Source: CAWDDA01 sp963813345
GTDB lineage: Bacteria > Acidobacteriota > Blastocatellia > RBC074
NCBI GenBank assembly: GCA_963813345.1
Contig: CAWEYR010000026.1
Span: forward strand, 62,001 to 126,000
Direction of reading: 5' to 3'
DNA length: 64,000 nucleotides
Shown here: one piece after another, positions 34,750-45,098 of the stretch
How the letters are laid out: the number at the start of each line of letters is the position of its first letter
Numbering within the stretch: the stretch's first letter is position 1
The notes under the pieces: model-generated
Seen by the model: the letters and a program-made list of their open reading frames with translations, nothing else
The model's database searches: none
What the model was told of the DNA's origin: nothing
Translations under genes and position numbers: made by a program

Positions 34750-37700
34750 TCAGAACAGGAACTTCGCTGCGAGCTGCCCAATTCGAGGATCAAATGTGGC
34801 GCGTGGCAACCCGAAATCTGCTCGCCTTGTGAGTGACACATTCGCTGTACCCAGACCGGAAACAGTTGCGTACTGATTCTGGAACAACGAAAAATTGACG
34901 CGGTTGAAAGCGTTGAACAGCTCGCCCATAAGTTGAAGACGGTACTTCTCCGAGAAGTAGAATGTCTTCGCAAGTCTGAAATCGAAGCTTACGAATTTGT
35001 CGACTCGATACGCATTGCGCCCAAACCCCGGCACTCGATCCGTAAACTGGTTCGAATCATTATTCAGATCCACTGCTCCGACTGTGCCAGAGAATGGAGC
35101 ATTCGAGTTCGCCTGCGCGATCCCGCTCAACTGCCATCCATCAATAAACACGCGTGCCAGGCCTCCAAGCCCTCGGAAATATGCGATGTCCCACACGCCG
35201 CTCGCAACAAAGCGGTGTCTGATGTCGGCAACCCCGGGCCCGCGGTCATCACGGAGAAACAAGCTGTTTTGAGCCTGCTTGGCATCGTCGCCGGCATTCA
35301 GTGGCACCACCGAGGTGGCGTCAGGAGTATCGTCAATCACCTTTGACCACGTGTATGAAGCGAGCAGCTGGAAGTTTTTCGCAAGACGTTTGTTCGCAGT
35401 AAGCGCGAGAGCGTTGTAGTTGGAATTGGCAGTGGCTTCGAACTGAGTTACACGACCAAATCCTGTGATTGGTCGTGTGGGGTTTCCCTGAGCTCCAGGA
35501 AACCGCAAGAAATTCGGGAATCCGCCACCGATTGGTGTCGAAACCGGAGTTAGAAGATTGATGTCTCTCGATCGCTGCAGGTGGGTTCCCTTGACGTAAA
35601 GATAGTTCGCCGAAACCGACAGATCGTTCGTCAAACCAAATTCGAGACCCAGGCTTCCCTGCTGCGTGTATGGCTGCACGTAGTCCTTGTCAAAAACGAA
35701 GAGATTTGGAGCAGAAGGCTGACCGAGCGCGAGAATCTGATCAACACTCTGGAAGCGGCCCGGGTATGTGAACGGCAACACGGGATTGTTGATGGTGATG
35801 GGTATCACAGCCAGGCCGTTGTTCGAGTGAGCGGTACCAAGTGCGATCGCCGGAGTTCGACCATAGAACATGCCGTACCCGCCTCGCGCGACAAACCTGC
35901 CTGAAGCGAGCGGCGACCAGGCAAACCCGATTCGTGGTGCGACGTTGTCGTAATCGTTGTTGATGAATCCCGTGTCGATACCGGCAGCCGCGAGCGAAGC
36001 TGCCCTGTTGGTAATCCCCGAGGCGCGCATCTTCTGGATGTCGTATCGCATGCCGAGATTCAAAGTGAAGCCTGGAGTCATCCGCCAGTCGTCCTGCAGA
36101 AAGAATCCGAACTCATTGAAATTGGGGGTAGTCGTTGGGCCCGTCGTCCCGAGACCTGCAAACGCCTGCGTGAAACGCGCCGCGCGCTGAAACTGCGCGG
36201 TGCCCGGGATGAAGTGATTGTTGTAGTCGGCATAGCTGTTGAACACATACTGCCCACCAAAAAGTCCAGGGAAGAAGTTGAGAATCTTCTCGATGTTGAC
36301 GTCAACGCCACCCTTAAGCGCGTGAGCACCGGTGAGGTAGCTCACGTTGTCTATTAACTGGTATTTATCTTCACTCGTTTCGCGTGGACTGAAGTTATTG
36401 CGGCCTATCGTAATGACTGCCGTTCCACCCTGGCTGATTGTGGCCTCCGGATTGTCACTGTTTGCGAAGCCTGGTTCCTTGTCTCGCGCCACCTGCGCGC
36501 GGAATTCATTGAAGAACTTCGAGCTGAACGCGCTGTTCAAAGTGATCGTTACCGTGTCTGTTGTCACGAGGCTGTTGCCGCTTGATTCCTGAGCGCGCGT
36601 TGCGCCCCCATTTTCGAGATTTGTTCCGGTGAATTTCTGGTGGTTGTAACGAATACCAAGACGGTTGACTTGATCAATGTGTATGTCCACTTTTCCAAGA
36701 TACACATCCTGATTGAACCCGCGCGTGTAGCTCTCCTGATATTGAGCGAGCCTCGCAAAACCCGCGAGCGATGCCGGATCGTTCGGAGGCGCAGCTCCAA
36801 AGGCCACTATGTTGGGTTGAGTATTTCGCTGCCCGTCATAGCTGAAGAAGAAAAACGCGCGATCCTTCTTGATCGGTCCGCCGATGTTGCCTCCGAACTG
36901 ATTGAAGTGGTAGGGAGGCTTGACAGTATTCGGCACAAGAGTGGTATTGGCAGCCACAAACCTGAGGCTGTTCGCATTCAGCGCCCGGTCGCGGTAGAAC
37001 TCGAACAGAGTCCCGTGAAATTCATTGGTTCCCGATTTCGTGATCACATTAATGACACCACCGGCAGCGCGGCCGAATTCCGCCGAGAAGGAGTTAGTGT
37101 TTACCTGGAACTCCTGAACTGCATCCTGACTGAACTGGTACGGAGCTCTTCCCGATCCGGTCCTTCCGAGCGACTGCCCAAAGAACATGTTGTTGTTGTC
37201 AACTCCATCAATCTGGACGCTGTTGAGAGTGCCTCGCTGGCCTCCAAACGACAAATCACCGCCCCTCGTCGGGTCTCGGACAACGCCCGGCGTCAAGGTA
37301 ACAAAATCAAGAAAGTTCCTTCCGTTTACGGGGAGCTCTGAGACTGCCTTGGCGTTGACCGAGCTGCTGACGCTTTGCCGCGTCGTCTCAACCACAGATG
37401 CTTCAGCCGTAACGTTGACTGTCTCTGTGCTCGCGCCGACTGAAAGCTGGATGTCATAGTTGAATTTCTGTCCAACCGTAAGCGTAACCGTCACCTTCTG
37501 CTCAGAGAAATTTGGAGCGTTGGCTTTGACTTCATATTCTCCGGGCGGCAGGAGCGGAATGCGGAAGATACCGGCAGAGTCAGTAGTGGTTGTTCGCGCG
37601 AAGCCGGTCTGGGTATTTTTGACCGTGATGTTCGCACCGGGAATCGCTGCACCATTTGGGTCAGCAACCGTGCCTTCCAAAGTGGCAGTGGCCAGCTGCT

Positions 37701-37791
37701 GGCTCGAGGCTCGAGCCGCTATGCAGGCCAATAGAAGAACAACAAGAATGATTTGACCGAAACGCACAATCAGCGACCGAACCGGTAACAT
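34750..37791 (-). CDS. TonB-dependent receptor with N-terminal carboxypeptidase-regulatory-like domain (Oar type)
   Basis: A 1013-residue outer-membrane receptor. A signal peptide (IILVVLLLACIAARASS) leads to a beta-sandwich domain of about 85 residues (LEGTVADPNGAAIPGANITV), a plug domain (VSELPVNGRNFLDFVTLTPG, QIDGVDNNNMFFG, GGVINVITKSGTNEFHG) and a C-terminal 22-strand-type barrel ending FDPRIGQLAAKFLF. This Oar-like arrangement is strongly expanded in Acidobacteriota and is linked to uptake of large substrates such as glycans or peptides. The ATG at 37791 follows GGGAGGG by 7 bp; an earlier in-frame start at 37833 would precede the signal peptide. A TATACT at 37834-37839 is a possible -10. 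Confidence 0.93.
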   Translation of the reverse strand: MLPVRSLIVRFGQIILVVLLLACIAARASSQQLATATLEGTVADPNGAAIPGANITVKNTQTGFARTTTTDSAGIFRIPLLPPGEYEVKANAPNFSEQKVTVTLTVGQKFNYDIQLSVGASTETVNVTAEASVVETTRQSVSSSVNAKAVSELPVNGRNFLDFVTLTPGVVRDPTRGGDLSFGGQRGTLNSVQIDGVDNNNMFFGQSLGRTGSGRAPYQFSQDAVQEFQVNTNSFSAEFGRAAGGVINVITKSGTNEFHGTLFEFYRDRALNANSLRFVAANTTLVPNTVKPPYHFNQFGGNIGGPIKKDRAFFFFSYDGQRNTQPNIVAFGAAPPNDPASLAGFARLAQYQESYTRGFNQDVYLGKVDIHIDQVNRLGIRYNHQKFTGTNLENGGATRAQESSGNSLVTTDTVTITLNSAFSSKFFNEFRAQVARDKEPGFANSDNPEATISQGGTAVITIGRNNFSPRETSEDKYQLIDNVSYLTGAHALKGGVDVNIEKILNFFPGLFGGQYVFNSYADYNNHFIPGTAQFQRAARFTQAFAGLGTTGPTTTPNFNEFGFFLQDDWRMTPGFTLNLGMRYDIQKMRASGITNRAASLAAAGIDTGFINNDYDNVAPRIGFAWSPLASGRFVARGGYGMFYGRTPAIALGTAHSNNGLAVIPITINNPVLPFTYPGRFQSVDQILALGQPSAPNLFVFDKDYVQPYTQQGSLGLEFGLTNDLSVSANYLYVKGTHLQRSRDINLLTPVSTPIGGGFPNFLRFPGAQGNPTRPITGFGRVTQFEATANSNYNALALTANKRLAKNFQLLASYTWSKVIDDTPDATSVVPLNAGDDAKQAQNSLFLRDDRGPGVADIRHRFVASGVWDIAYFRGLGGLARVFIDGWQLSGIAQANSNAPFSGTVGAVDLNNDSNQFTDRVPGFGRNAYRVDKFVSFDFRLAKTFYFSEKYRLQLMGELFNAFNRVNFSLFQNQYATVSGLGTANVSLTRRADFGLPRATFDPRIGQLAAKFLF

Positions 37792-37903
37792 CGCAATCCC
37801 TCCCTGTATGTGGCAGATTTCCCGAAGTGTCACAGTATATCGTTGGTTCCTTAAATTGGCTTTACGCCTCGTCCTGTGCAGGAGTTCCCATGCAATGGAC
37901 TTC

Positions 37904-37979
37904 GCATGGAGTTCAAGCTTTAGCTTGCTCTTATCATTCGAGTGGAAGATAAGAGCAAGCTAAAGCTTGAACTCCATGC
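37904..37979. repeat. GTTCAAGCTT palindrome with GCATGGA ends, in a 376-bp gap
   Basis: Left arm GCATGGAGTTCAAGCTTTAG CTTGCTCTTATC (from 37904) is perfectly complementary to GATAAGAGCAAGCTAAAGCT TGAACTCCATGC (to 37979), an arm of about 32 bp around an 11-13 nt loop. It lies in the long divergent gap 37792-38167 between the TonB receptor and the secreted protein at 38168. Apart from this element and candidate promoters I see nothing else in that gap. Confidence 0.9.
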
Positions 37980-37999
37980 ACCGACCCCTGCTCCCCTGC

Positions 38000-38028
38000 T
38001 TGACACTCGACCAGATGCTGTTTAGATT
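38000..38028 (+). promoter_or_regulatory. Candidate sigma-70 promoter for the secreted protein at 38168
   Basis: TTGACA at 38000-38005 is followed after 17 bp by TAGATT at 38023-38028 (four of six consensus bases). The predicted start of transcription is about 38035, giving a leader of about 130 nt. Confidence 0.45.
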
Positions 38029-38167
38029 GGCTTTTGTTCAATGCGACAGCCCCCTGGTCCCCAGCTCCGGATGCGAGCTCCCATCTACACGAGTGATGGT
38101 TTGCTCCATCCGCTTACTTCAGCGCCTTGCTTGGCCAAATCCGCATTTGTTTTAACAGGAGTTTTGT

Positions 38168-39929
38168 ATGAAAGCGAATTCGCGACCACAGGGTCATCCG
38201 TTCTTTCATTTTCTGGCAATGCTCACACTCTTGCTTGCCTTCGCAATTGCAGGTTCGTTTCTCCCAGGTTCCATCTCGTCTTATTCGGTCAATGCTCAAC
38301 AAGAGGCCGTGACGCTTGTCAACGCCGCAAGTTTCGCGTCCGACAACATTTTATCGCCTGATGCGCTAGGAAGTGCTTTCGGAACTTTCACCACATTGAA
38401 TGGCGGCTCGTACAACGCTAGCGAATATCCCGTTGCCAACTACTCTCGGAGGGGTGAGCGTTGCGATCAACGGGCAGCCGGCTGGTCTCCTCTTCGTTGG
38501 ACCGCTTCAGATCAATCTGGTGGTTCCTTCTGGACGTCGCTGATGGGCACGGCCACCATCGTTGTGACTGACCAGAGTACAACTACCAAGAGCGGAACCT
38601 TTACCGTTGTGCGTAGCCGACCCGGAATATTCACCGCGAATCCAAGCAGCCCACTTTCAGCGCCGGCAGCTGACGTGACGAGCGATGGCATAAACTATCA
38701 ATTCGTATCAAACCCGGATGGAACACCAAGGGAGATCAGTGCGGGAACACCCCAGCAACCAAGTTACCTCGTGCTTTACCTTACAGCCCTTCGCCACACT
38801 CCGGCAGCAAACCCTGGCGATGGCAATGGAGTGGCAGAGTCCGTGATGCATTACTTTCCAGGGTGTTCAAGGCATAGTCGAATATGCGGGCATCGCTCCC
38901 GGCTATGTAGGTCTTGATCAGGCGAACGTAATAATACCCTGGGCACTCGCCGGGCTTGGAAATATCTCTGTCAAGGTATTTGTCAGGGATGGACAGGGAG
39001 GAATGAGGGAAAGCAATCAGGTTACCATCCGCCTCGGTGGGCAGGTTCCGGACATCGTATCTCCACCGATCATGCCTGGTAGGAGGTCAATGGCGCATTA
39101 ACCAACCAGGATTACATACAGGAGGATGGTCTCAACCTGTTCTTCTTCGACGCCTATTCGTTCCAGACGAATGGTCCCAACGCAAGTGTGGCTATCGACC
39201 TTCGCTCAAATGCCTTCGATGCTACGGTATTGCTCTATCGCGTACAGGGAAATACGCTCAATCTGATCGCATTCGATGACTTCACTGGCGCTATAGGCGG
39301 ACCAGAGGACGGGCCAGATCATGCACTCCTCTTTACAGTTCTGCAGGAACAGGGTCAGTACGTGATCCTGGCTACAACTGCCCAGAATAATCCGCTGGGA
39401 ACCGGTGCGTATCGTCTTCTAGTGACGTCTAATGCGGTGACAACAATTCAATATGGCGCAAACCTGAACGCAAATATCACGACAACCGATATTCAGAATG
39501 GAGCGGGTGCATACTTCGATGCCTATTCATTCAGCGGGCAGCAGGGCGACAGGGTCACAATCACAATGACGCACGACGGCAATGTTGGGTCCTTTCCTTT
39601 TATTGAACCGGAACAACGGCACGAACGTAGCCTTCGATCTCAATGAGAACGTCGAGCAGACTGCTAGGATAGATGGTTTTGTGCTGCCGCAATCCGGACT
39701 CTATACCATCCTGGGAACCCTATACGATCCGAACGCGACTGGTCCCTACACTTTGAGCCTGCAAAGAGCGAGTGGAAGCGCAGCACTGTCGGAAGCATCT
39801 GCCAAAAATCGCGAGCCAGTTTCGACGTCGCGCAGGTTGCCCCGGAAAGCACGTGGTCAGGATTCCGCGTCGCCCCTAACCCGCGAGTCTTTCTTTGATG
39901 AGATATCGCGACGCCGCTTTGTGAAATAG
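38168..39929 (+). CDS. Secreted surface protein: TIGR03437-type module plus PPC repeats (several frameshifts)
   Basis: One exported protein of about 590 residues, reconstructed over at least three frame changes (about 38450, 38860-39100 and 39590). The N-terminus has a signal anchor (FFHFLAMLTLLLAFAIAGSF) and the TIGR03437-type beginning LVNAASFASDNILSPDALGS. In the next frame, VAINGQPAGLLFVGPLQINL is the diagnostic middle of that module. Later come two prepeptidase-C-terminal-like (PPC) domains (DAYSFQTNGPNASVAIDLRS and FDAYSFSGQQGDRVTITMTH, each ending GAYRLLV or GPYTLSL). These modules are adhesive or targeting domains on exported enzymes; no catalytic domain is visible. AGGAG precedes the ATG by 6 bp. 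Confidence 0.72.
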
Positions 39930-39938
39930 AACTGCCGC

Positions 39939-39999
39939 GTACGTTCTTACCGCCTTCTGGGAGCGCCAGGCTGGAGCCTGGCGCTCCCAGGAGACGTAC
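39939..39999. repeat. Palindrome, GGGAGCGCCAGGC family with degenerate GTACGTT ends
   Basis: CTGGGAGCGCCAGGC at 39957-39971 pairs perfectly with GCCTGGCGCTCCCAG at 39976-39990 around TGGA. The flanks GTACGTTCTTACCGCC and GACGTAC correspond to the GTACGTTGTACCGCC ends of the elements at 21907 and 52462, tying the two word families together. Confidence 0.83.
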
Positions 40000-40010
40000 T
40001 TCTCGATCTG

Positions 40011-40737
40011 ATGACAGATGCCTGAAACGCTTATCGGGAGTTACGGTTCTCGGCCTGGGTCTCATGCTCGGTCTCAAGCATGCTCTCGATGCCGATCATC
40101 TGGTTGCGGTATCGACATTTCTTGGTCAACGACACACGTTCCTCAATTCGCTACTCATAGGTAGCTTCTGGGGAATTGGACACTCAGTCTCACTTCTCGC
40201 CGTAGGCATTCTTGTCGTTCTCTTTGACGTTAACCTTCCTCCAGCAAGTCGCTGCCTTCCTCGAATTCAGCGTGGCCCTAATGCTAATCGGTCTCGGACT
40301 GAGCGCGCTGATGCGCGTCATTCGCGGTGGATCATATTCACACGCACTGGCATACACACGGAGACCGATTGCATTCGCATCCACACCTTCATTCGGAAAC
40401 GGAAGCCGAGTCGCCTCAAAGCCACCATGGGCTTCGCCCCGGATGGAAACCGCTTGCGGTTGGCATGGTGCATGGATTGGCCGGCAGCGCAGCACTCATG
40501 CTTATCGTCCTCTCGACCATCGAGTCGCGCGCCGTCGCGCTCGGCTATATATTCGTTTTTGGAATTGGCTCGATAGGCGGAATGGCGATGATGAGTTCGA
40601 TTGTCGGGCTCCCTCTGCGCCTTACGATCAGACGATTTGCGAGGGCCCACCTCGTCGTTCAGACGCTTGCAGGCTTCCTCAGCCTGGGCTTCGGATTGTT
40701 TCTAGCCTTTGAAATCGGACTCGGCTGGACTCGTTAG
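40011..40737 (+). CDS. Nickel/cobalt transporter-like membrane protein (UreH/NicO type, several frameshifts)
   Basis: A polytopic membrane protein with the nickel-cobalt permease signature HALDADH (HX4DH) in the first segment (LGLGLMLGLKHALDADHLVAVSTFLG), GSFWGIGHSVSLLAVGILVV, a cytoplasmic or periplasmic His-rich loop (HIHTHWHTHGDRLHSHPHLH) and C-terminal segments SAALMLIVLSTIES and GYIFVFGIGSIGGMAMMSSI. It probably moves Ni2+ or Co2+, with the His loop binding metal. The frame changes near the start, near 40225 and near 40330; I place the start at the ATG at 40011 on the assumption of one more error. Its TAG interleaves with the stop of the convergent TonB-C gene (TTAG). Confidence 0.75.
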
Positions 40738-41678
40738 GGTGGGCCCGGCTTCGAAAAGATAATCGTTTCACGATAGAAGGCATAAGTAGCAGCGCCGTTG
40801 AGCCTCGCGGGATTGAATCTGTAACCTCTGAACGCCTCTATCGCCTTCGAGTTATAAGCCGGATCCGGCGAGTCGAGGACGCGGACGTTGGTCACCCTTC
40901 CTTCGGGGGTAACAATGCCTTCAAGCGTGATTGAGCCCTTCGGCGGATTGCCAACCAGGAACTTTGGAGGAATCCGGGCAAGCACAGAGGGCATGATGTA
41001 CACATCAGTGTCACTCAAAGTAACCTTCGTGCCGAACTGGTCAGTAGGTCTCGATACGTCCGTTGGCCGGTTCTGTAATCCGCGCACGGGCGCTATCGTA
41101 GCCGTGATGGTAACGAGCAGCGCACGGCGCTCTGGCACGGTCTCAGTTCCGGATGGTCCTATGAACTCGCGCACTCCAAACTGTGCATGCCCGCCCCGCA
41201 GGGCGAGCGTTTCGTAATTGCCTATGGTGATATCCTTCAATGCAAGCAGCGACTGTTCGGCGTAGGTCACCGTCAGATCGAATCGTACTTCTTCGCGAGT
41301 CACCGTCCGCGGCTTCAAAGTGAATGTGAATGGCTTCTCATTCACTGTCTGAATGTCAGTAAATGGCTCCCCTTCGCGCAGGCCGATGCTGCGAACATGT
41401 CGAAGCTTCAATCCTTCGATGCCAAACATGCGGCTCATGTAATCGATCTCTTCCTCGGGAGTCGACGAGGTCTGCTTGAGCGGCATCGTTTCCGGCGTTT
41501 CCTTCGATCGCGCATCATCAAACTGATACAGCGCTACCGTCATACCGGCGCCGTAGTCGCTCTTCTTCAAGAGCTGACCACTTGCGGGTGAAATTAGCGA
41601 GACTGCGCTGACGACGAAAGCGGCCGCGACAATCTCAGCTCTCGCTCTTATCCTGCTTTTCCTTAACCAACATCTCAT
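40734..41678 (-). CDS. Secreted protein with C-terminal TonB-type domain
   Basis: A 314-residue exported protein. After a basic N-terminus comes a signal segment (IVAAAFVVSAVSLISPASG), a middle domain of beta strands (VRFDLTVTYAEQSLLALKDI) and a C-terminal TonB-like domain (GSITLEGIVTPEGRVTNVRV ... AIEAFRGYRFNPARLNG). In Acidobacteriota such domains often occur on stand-alone periplasmic proteins, sometimes as peptidoglycan- or receptor-contacting modules. I chose the ATG at 41678, which overlaps the 3' end of rsmI by 44 bp; an earlier start at 41732 would add unneeded residues. The gene follows rsmI on the same strand. Confidence 0.8.
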   Translation of the reverse strand: MRCWLRKSRIRARAEIVAAAFVVSAVSLISPASGQLLKKSDYGAGMTVALYQFDDARSKETPETMPLKQTSSTPEEEIDYMSRMFGIEGLKLRHVRSIGLREGEPFTDIQTVNEKPFTFTLKPRTVTREEVRFDLTVTYAEQSLLALKDITIGNYETLALRGGHAQFGVREFIGPSGTETVPERRALLVTITATIAPVRGLQNRPTDVSRPTDQFGTKVTLSDTDVYIMPSVLARIPPKFLVGNPPKGSITLEGIVTPEGRVTNVRVLDSPDPAYNSKAIEAFRGYRFNPARLNGAATYAFYRETIIFSKPGPP

Positions 41679-42481
41679 ATGCAAGCTTTTTCGATATCCC
41701 ACGCGATCTCGCAGCGGCTTTGAGCGCATCATTGCGACTCAGCGCGCGTCCCTGCATCAATCGCTCGATCTGTTCCGAAATCATACTCGATTTCACTTCT
41801 TCAAGATTATCTTTCCCGGCTCCTTCGATGACAAGCGTCATCTCGCCTCGCAACGACCGTCCTGACGCGGCTTCAGCAAGTTCCGAGAGCTTGCCTCGCA
41901 GGAATTCCTCATGGAGCTTTGTCAACTCGCGGGCAATGACGGCCTGGCGGTCACCGAGCACATCGAGCGCATCATCGAGCGCCTCGCGAATTCGATGAGG
42001 AGTCTCATAAAACACAAGCGTCGCCCTTAGCGACCGTAGCGCTTCAAAGCGTCCGCGCCTCGCCGCGCGCTTTGGCGGAAGAAAGCCGCCAAACAGGAAT
42101 GAATCGGTAGGCAGACCTGAACATGTGAGTGCTGCTATCAGAGCGGTTGCCCCGGGAACCGGCACAACGGTTATACCGCGTGCGGCAGCAGCAGTGACGA
42201 TGCGGAATGCCGGGTCCGAGATGCCTGGAGAACCCGCATCGGTCACAAGGGCAATCCTCTCTCCACGATCAAGCCGATCGAGAAGCTCAGTCGATCTCTG
42301 GCGTTCGTTATGTTCGTGGTAGCTCAGAAGCGGCCTGTGCAATGTTGCAGTGATCAAGAAGCTTACGCGTGTGCCGCGTGTCCTCGCAGGCTATAAGATC
42401 GACTTCGCGAAGTATACGAATCGCGCGAAGCGTGATGTCTTCCAGGTTTCCGATCGGAGTGGCGACGATGTAAAGAGGCAT
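41635..42481 (-). CDS. rsmI: 16S rRNA (cytidine-1402-2'-O)-methyltransferase (one frameshift)
   Basis: RsmI methylates C1402 in the decoding centre of 16S rRNA. The N-terminus PLYIVATPIGNLEDITLRA, ACEDTRHTRKLL, LVTDAGSPGISDPAF, VPVPGATALIAAL and the conserved SFLFGGFLPPK and ETPHRI segments are all present. The frame changes at about 42330-42345, between LLDHCNI and RPLLSYHEHNER; both halves are otherwise normal and give the usual ~280 residues. The ATG at 42481 is preferred over the one at 42514 because it starts exactly at the conserved N-terminus. Confidence 0.92.
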
Positions 42482-42609
42482 TAGTTCACGAGCATTACTG
42501 GTAACAGCCGGCAAATGCCAACTGGAATGCGAATGCGAGTTTGCAGGGGGCCCCTCGCGTGGGGCAATATAAACCGGAACGGGGTTTGAGTGCTAAGAGG
42601 AGAGGTCCA

Positions 42610-43785
42610 GTGCGAATCACAGCTGTTCTATCCACCCTCATTTTGCTCGGTCTTGCAGGTCAGTCTCAGCCGAGAGTTCCGGATCCACAGTCGGCCGGAC
42701 CGTTTCCTGTCGGCGTCACAACTGCAGTCTTTGTCGACAACTCGCGAACCGACGCCCTCACAAAAGAGTCGCGCACGCTGGTGACTGAAATCTGGTATCC
42801 CGCTACGGACGACGCTCGCACACTGCCGAAGTCTAACTTTACTGATTTTGTTCCCGGTGGTGTTACACCTGAGCTCGAGTTCATGCTCAAGGCGGCGTAC
42901 AAGCTCTCGAGCGCGGATCTCAATCGCGGCTTTTCGACCGTTGCCGCCCGCGACGCAAAGGTCCGTGATGGACGCTTTCCGCTTGTGCTTTTTTCCCACG
43001 GAAATCGTGGCTTGAGATTCCAGAACACTTTCTGGTGTGATTATCTCGCGAGTCACGGCTATATCGTCGTCTCGCCGGATCATACGGGAAATTCCGGCCT
43101 TACGATCATCAAGGGCAAGCTCGTACTTTACCAGGGAACCGAACGCGAGAGGTCAGCCGAAGACAGACCCAGGGACCTTGCGTTTCTGATTGATCAGATG
43201 ACGGGCCTGAACGCACGAGGCGGTTCAGGAGGTGACTCTCGCTTTGTGGGAAAACTGGATATCGACAAGGTTGCCGCTACGGGGATGTCGTTCGGATCCT
43301 ACACGGCGATCAAGCTTGCGGATCGCGACCCACGAGTGAAGGTAGTGATCGGGATGGCTTATGCTCCTCCGGAAGGTCACACCAATGTCGCCGTTCCTAC
43401 ACTGCTGATGCTCGGAGTGGAGGATCAGACGATCGAAGCGAAGGGCAATGCTGCGATTCGCTCGAACTTTGAGGCGCATCGCGGACCTTCCGTTCTGCTC
43501 GAACTGAAGCGAGGCGGGCACTTCTCTTTTTCCGACATGTTCAAGATCAATCCGAATCACGGAGATGGAGTCGGGACTGGCAAGCGCAAGGCAACAGGCG
43601 AGACGATCACATTTGCCCCAATGGAAACGACCTATGGGATAATCAATTCGTACAGCATCGCGTTCCTGGGTGCTTACTTGAAAGGACAGAAGGAATATCT
43701 ACCATTCCTGCTCGACAATGCCTGGCCGAAAGAGCTCGACATTAAGTCGAAAGGAATTGACGCTTCGGCAAAGGACGGAAACTGA
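42610..43785 (+). CDS. Secreted alpha/beta hydrolase (PAF-acetylhydrolase / dienelactone-hydrolase-like)
   Basis: An exported esterase-like protein of 391 residues. A signal peptide (ITAVLSTLILLGLAGQS) is followed by FPVGVTTAVFVD and EIWYPA, usual at the start of this group. The nucleophile is Ser in ATGMSFGSYTA, the acid is in MLGVEDQTI and the His in KRGGHFSF; FPLVLFSHGNRGLRFQ forms the oxyanion region. The substrate is unknown. I chose the GTG at 42610, directly after AGAGGAGAGGTCCA, rather than the ATG at 42541, which would put 23 hydrophilic residues before the signal peptide. Confidence 0.85.
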   Translation: MRITAVLSTLILLGLAGQSQPRVPDPQSAGPFPVGVTTAVFVDNSRTDALTKESRTLVTEIWYPATDDARTLPKSNFTDFVPGGVTPELEFMLKAAYKLSSADLNRGFSTVAARDAKVRDGRFPLVLFSHGNRGLRFQNTFWCDYLASHGYIVVSPDHTGNSGLTIIKGKLVLYQGTERERSAEDRPRDLAFLIDQMTGLNARGGSGGDSRFVGKLDIDKVAATGMSFGSYTAIKLADRDPRVKVVIGMAYAPPEGHTNVAVPTLLMLGVEDQTIEAKGNAAIRSNFEAHRGPSVLLELKRGGHFSFSDMFKINPNHGDGVGTGKRKATGETITFAPMETTYGIINSYSIAFLGAYLKGQKEYLPFLLDNAWPKELDIKSKGIDASAKDGN

Positions 43786-43801
43786 TGACCCGAGAGAGGA
43801 G

Positions 43802-43917
43802 CCCTCGCAGAGAACGCAGAGAGCGCAGAGAAGACGCAGAGGTCAATCAGACTGACGTATCTTTCTGTGCTTCTCTGCGTCTTCTCTGCGCTTCTGCAGA
43901 TTCTCTGCGGTGAAGGC
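43802..43917. repeat. Palindrome built from CGCAGAGA words
   Basis: The left arm CCCTCGCAGAGAACGCAGAG AGCGCAGAGAAGACGCAGAG pairs with CTTCTCTGCGTCTTCTCTGC GCTTCTGCAG...TCTGCGG. The word CGCAGAGA is repeated with small changes, so the arms can slip. It lies between the alpha/beta hydrolase and the secreted protein at 43946, both on the plus strand. Confidence 0.8.
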
Positions 43918-43945
43918 CTTACAACATGCCTTTTGAGGGCTAAAG

Positions 43946-45098
43946 ATGTTACGAAAACTGATAGTGCTGGTGTTCTTGGCGGGATCGGTCGCATCAGCAC
44001 CACAACTCTTCGAATTTCACCAGCACATCGCCCAGTCTTCGATTTCGGAGAAAGGGCTCACGACCGCCGAGTTTCCCCGGCTGATTGAAAAGATCTCAGA
44101 GCCCGGTGGGTTTTTTGACACCGACAACCTGATTTCGAATGAAGCGTCCTACCTGCACGTGCTCGGACGTCTGCGCAAGATGAATGTTGAAGGGGGAGCC
44201 TACATCGGTGTAGGGCCGGACCAGAACTTCTCGTATATCACGCAGATTCGTCCAAAGATCGCCTACATTGTGGACATTCGGCGTGACAATGTTCTCGAGC
44301 ACCTTCTTTTCAAAGCACTGTTCGCGATCTCACGAAACCGGGTCGAATACCTCTGTAATCTGACCGGGCGGACCGTACCGGCTCAGTCAGAAAAGTGGAA
44401 TGAAAAACCAATCAACGATGTCGTTGCAGTGGTTGACTCCGCAACAAGCGATCGAGCTCGCCTCGAACCTTTGAACGCCACGGTTCTCGACAGGATCAAA
44501 GGTTTCGGCGTCATCTTAACCGATGAGGAACGCAGAACCATCACGCGCATTCATCAGGCCTTCATTGCCTCCGGCCTCGACCTGAGATTCACCAGCCGCT
44601 CGAGACCTCCACGATACTACTACCCGACCTATCGCGACCTGCTTCTCGAGCGAGATCTAAGCGGGCGGCAGGCAAATTTTCTGGCGACGTGAAGAGTCCT
44701 TTCAGTATCTCAAGGAACTGGAAGCGAAAAACCTGGTAGTCCCCGTGGTCGGCGACTTTGGTGGAGATCGAGCGCTTCGCGCTGTGGCCCGGGACATCTC
44801 CGAGCGAGGGCTCAAAGTATCGGCGTTTTACACGTCAAACGTCGAGTTTTACCTGATGCGTGAGGGCGGCTTTGATCGCTGGGTGGAAAACTTGAAGCGC
44901 CTGCCTATAGATGCGAAAACAGTGATCATACGCAGCTACTTCAGTGGATCGTTTGGGCACTCACATCCTCAGACAGTGACAGGCTACTACAGTACACAGT
45001 TGCTTCAGACTGTCGAAAGCCTGATCAAGGAGCACGGAGCTGGCGGATACGAGACGTATACGGATTTGGTGACTAAGCAGTCGTTAGACCTGAGGTAG
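43946..45098 (+). CDS. Conserved secreted protein with Rossmann-like segments (one frameshift)
   Basis: An exported protein of about 383 residues: a short signal peptide (RKLIVLVFLAGSVASAP), then GGFFDTDNLISNEASYLHVL, GGAYIGVGPDQNFSYITQIR and AYIVDIRRDNVLEHLLFKAL, spaced like the nucleotide-binding start of a Rossmann fold. C-terminal segments include VVPVVGDFGGDRALRAVAR and VSAFYTSNVEFYL. Similar proteins are widespread without a known function; a methyltransferase-like fold is possible but unusual for an exported protein. One extra base near 44687 breaks the frame (LAREESFQYLKEL is restored). The stop overlaps the convergent alr gene by 15 bp. Confidence 0.72.

Noticed and set aside
37967..38361. 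Short plus- and minus-strand open frames around 38000-38360
   Set aside because: They overlap the palindrome or lie out of frame within the secreted protein gene starting at 38168.
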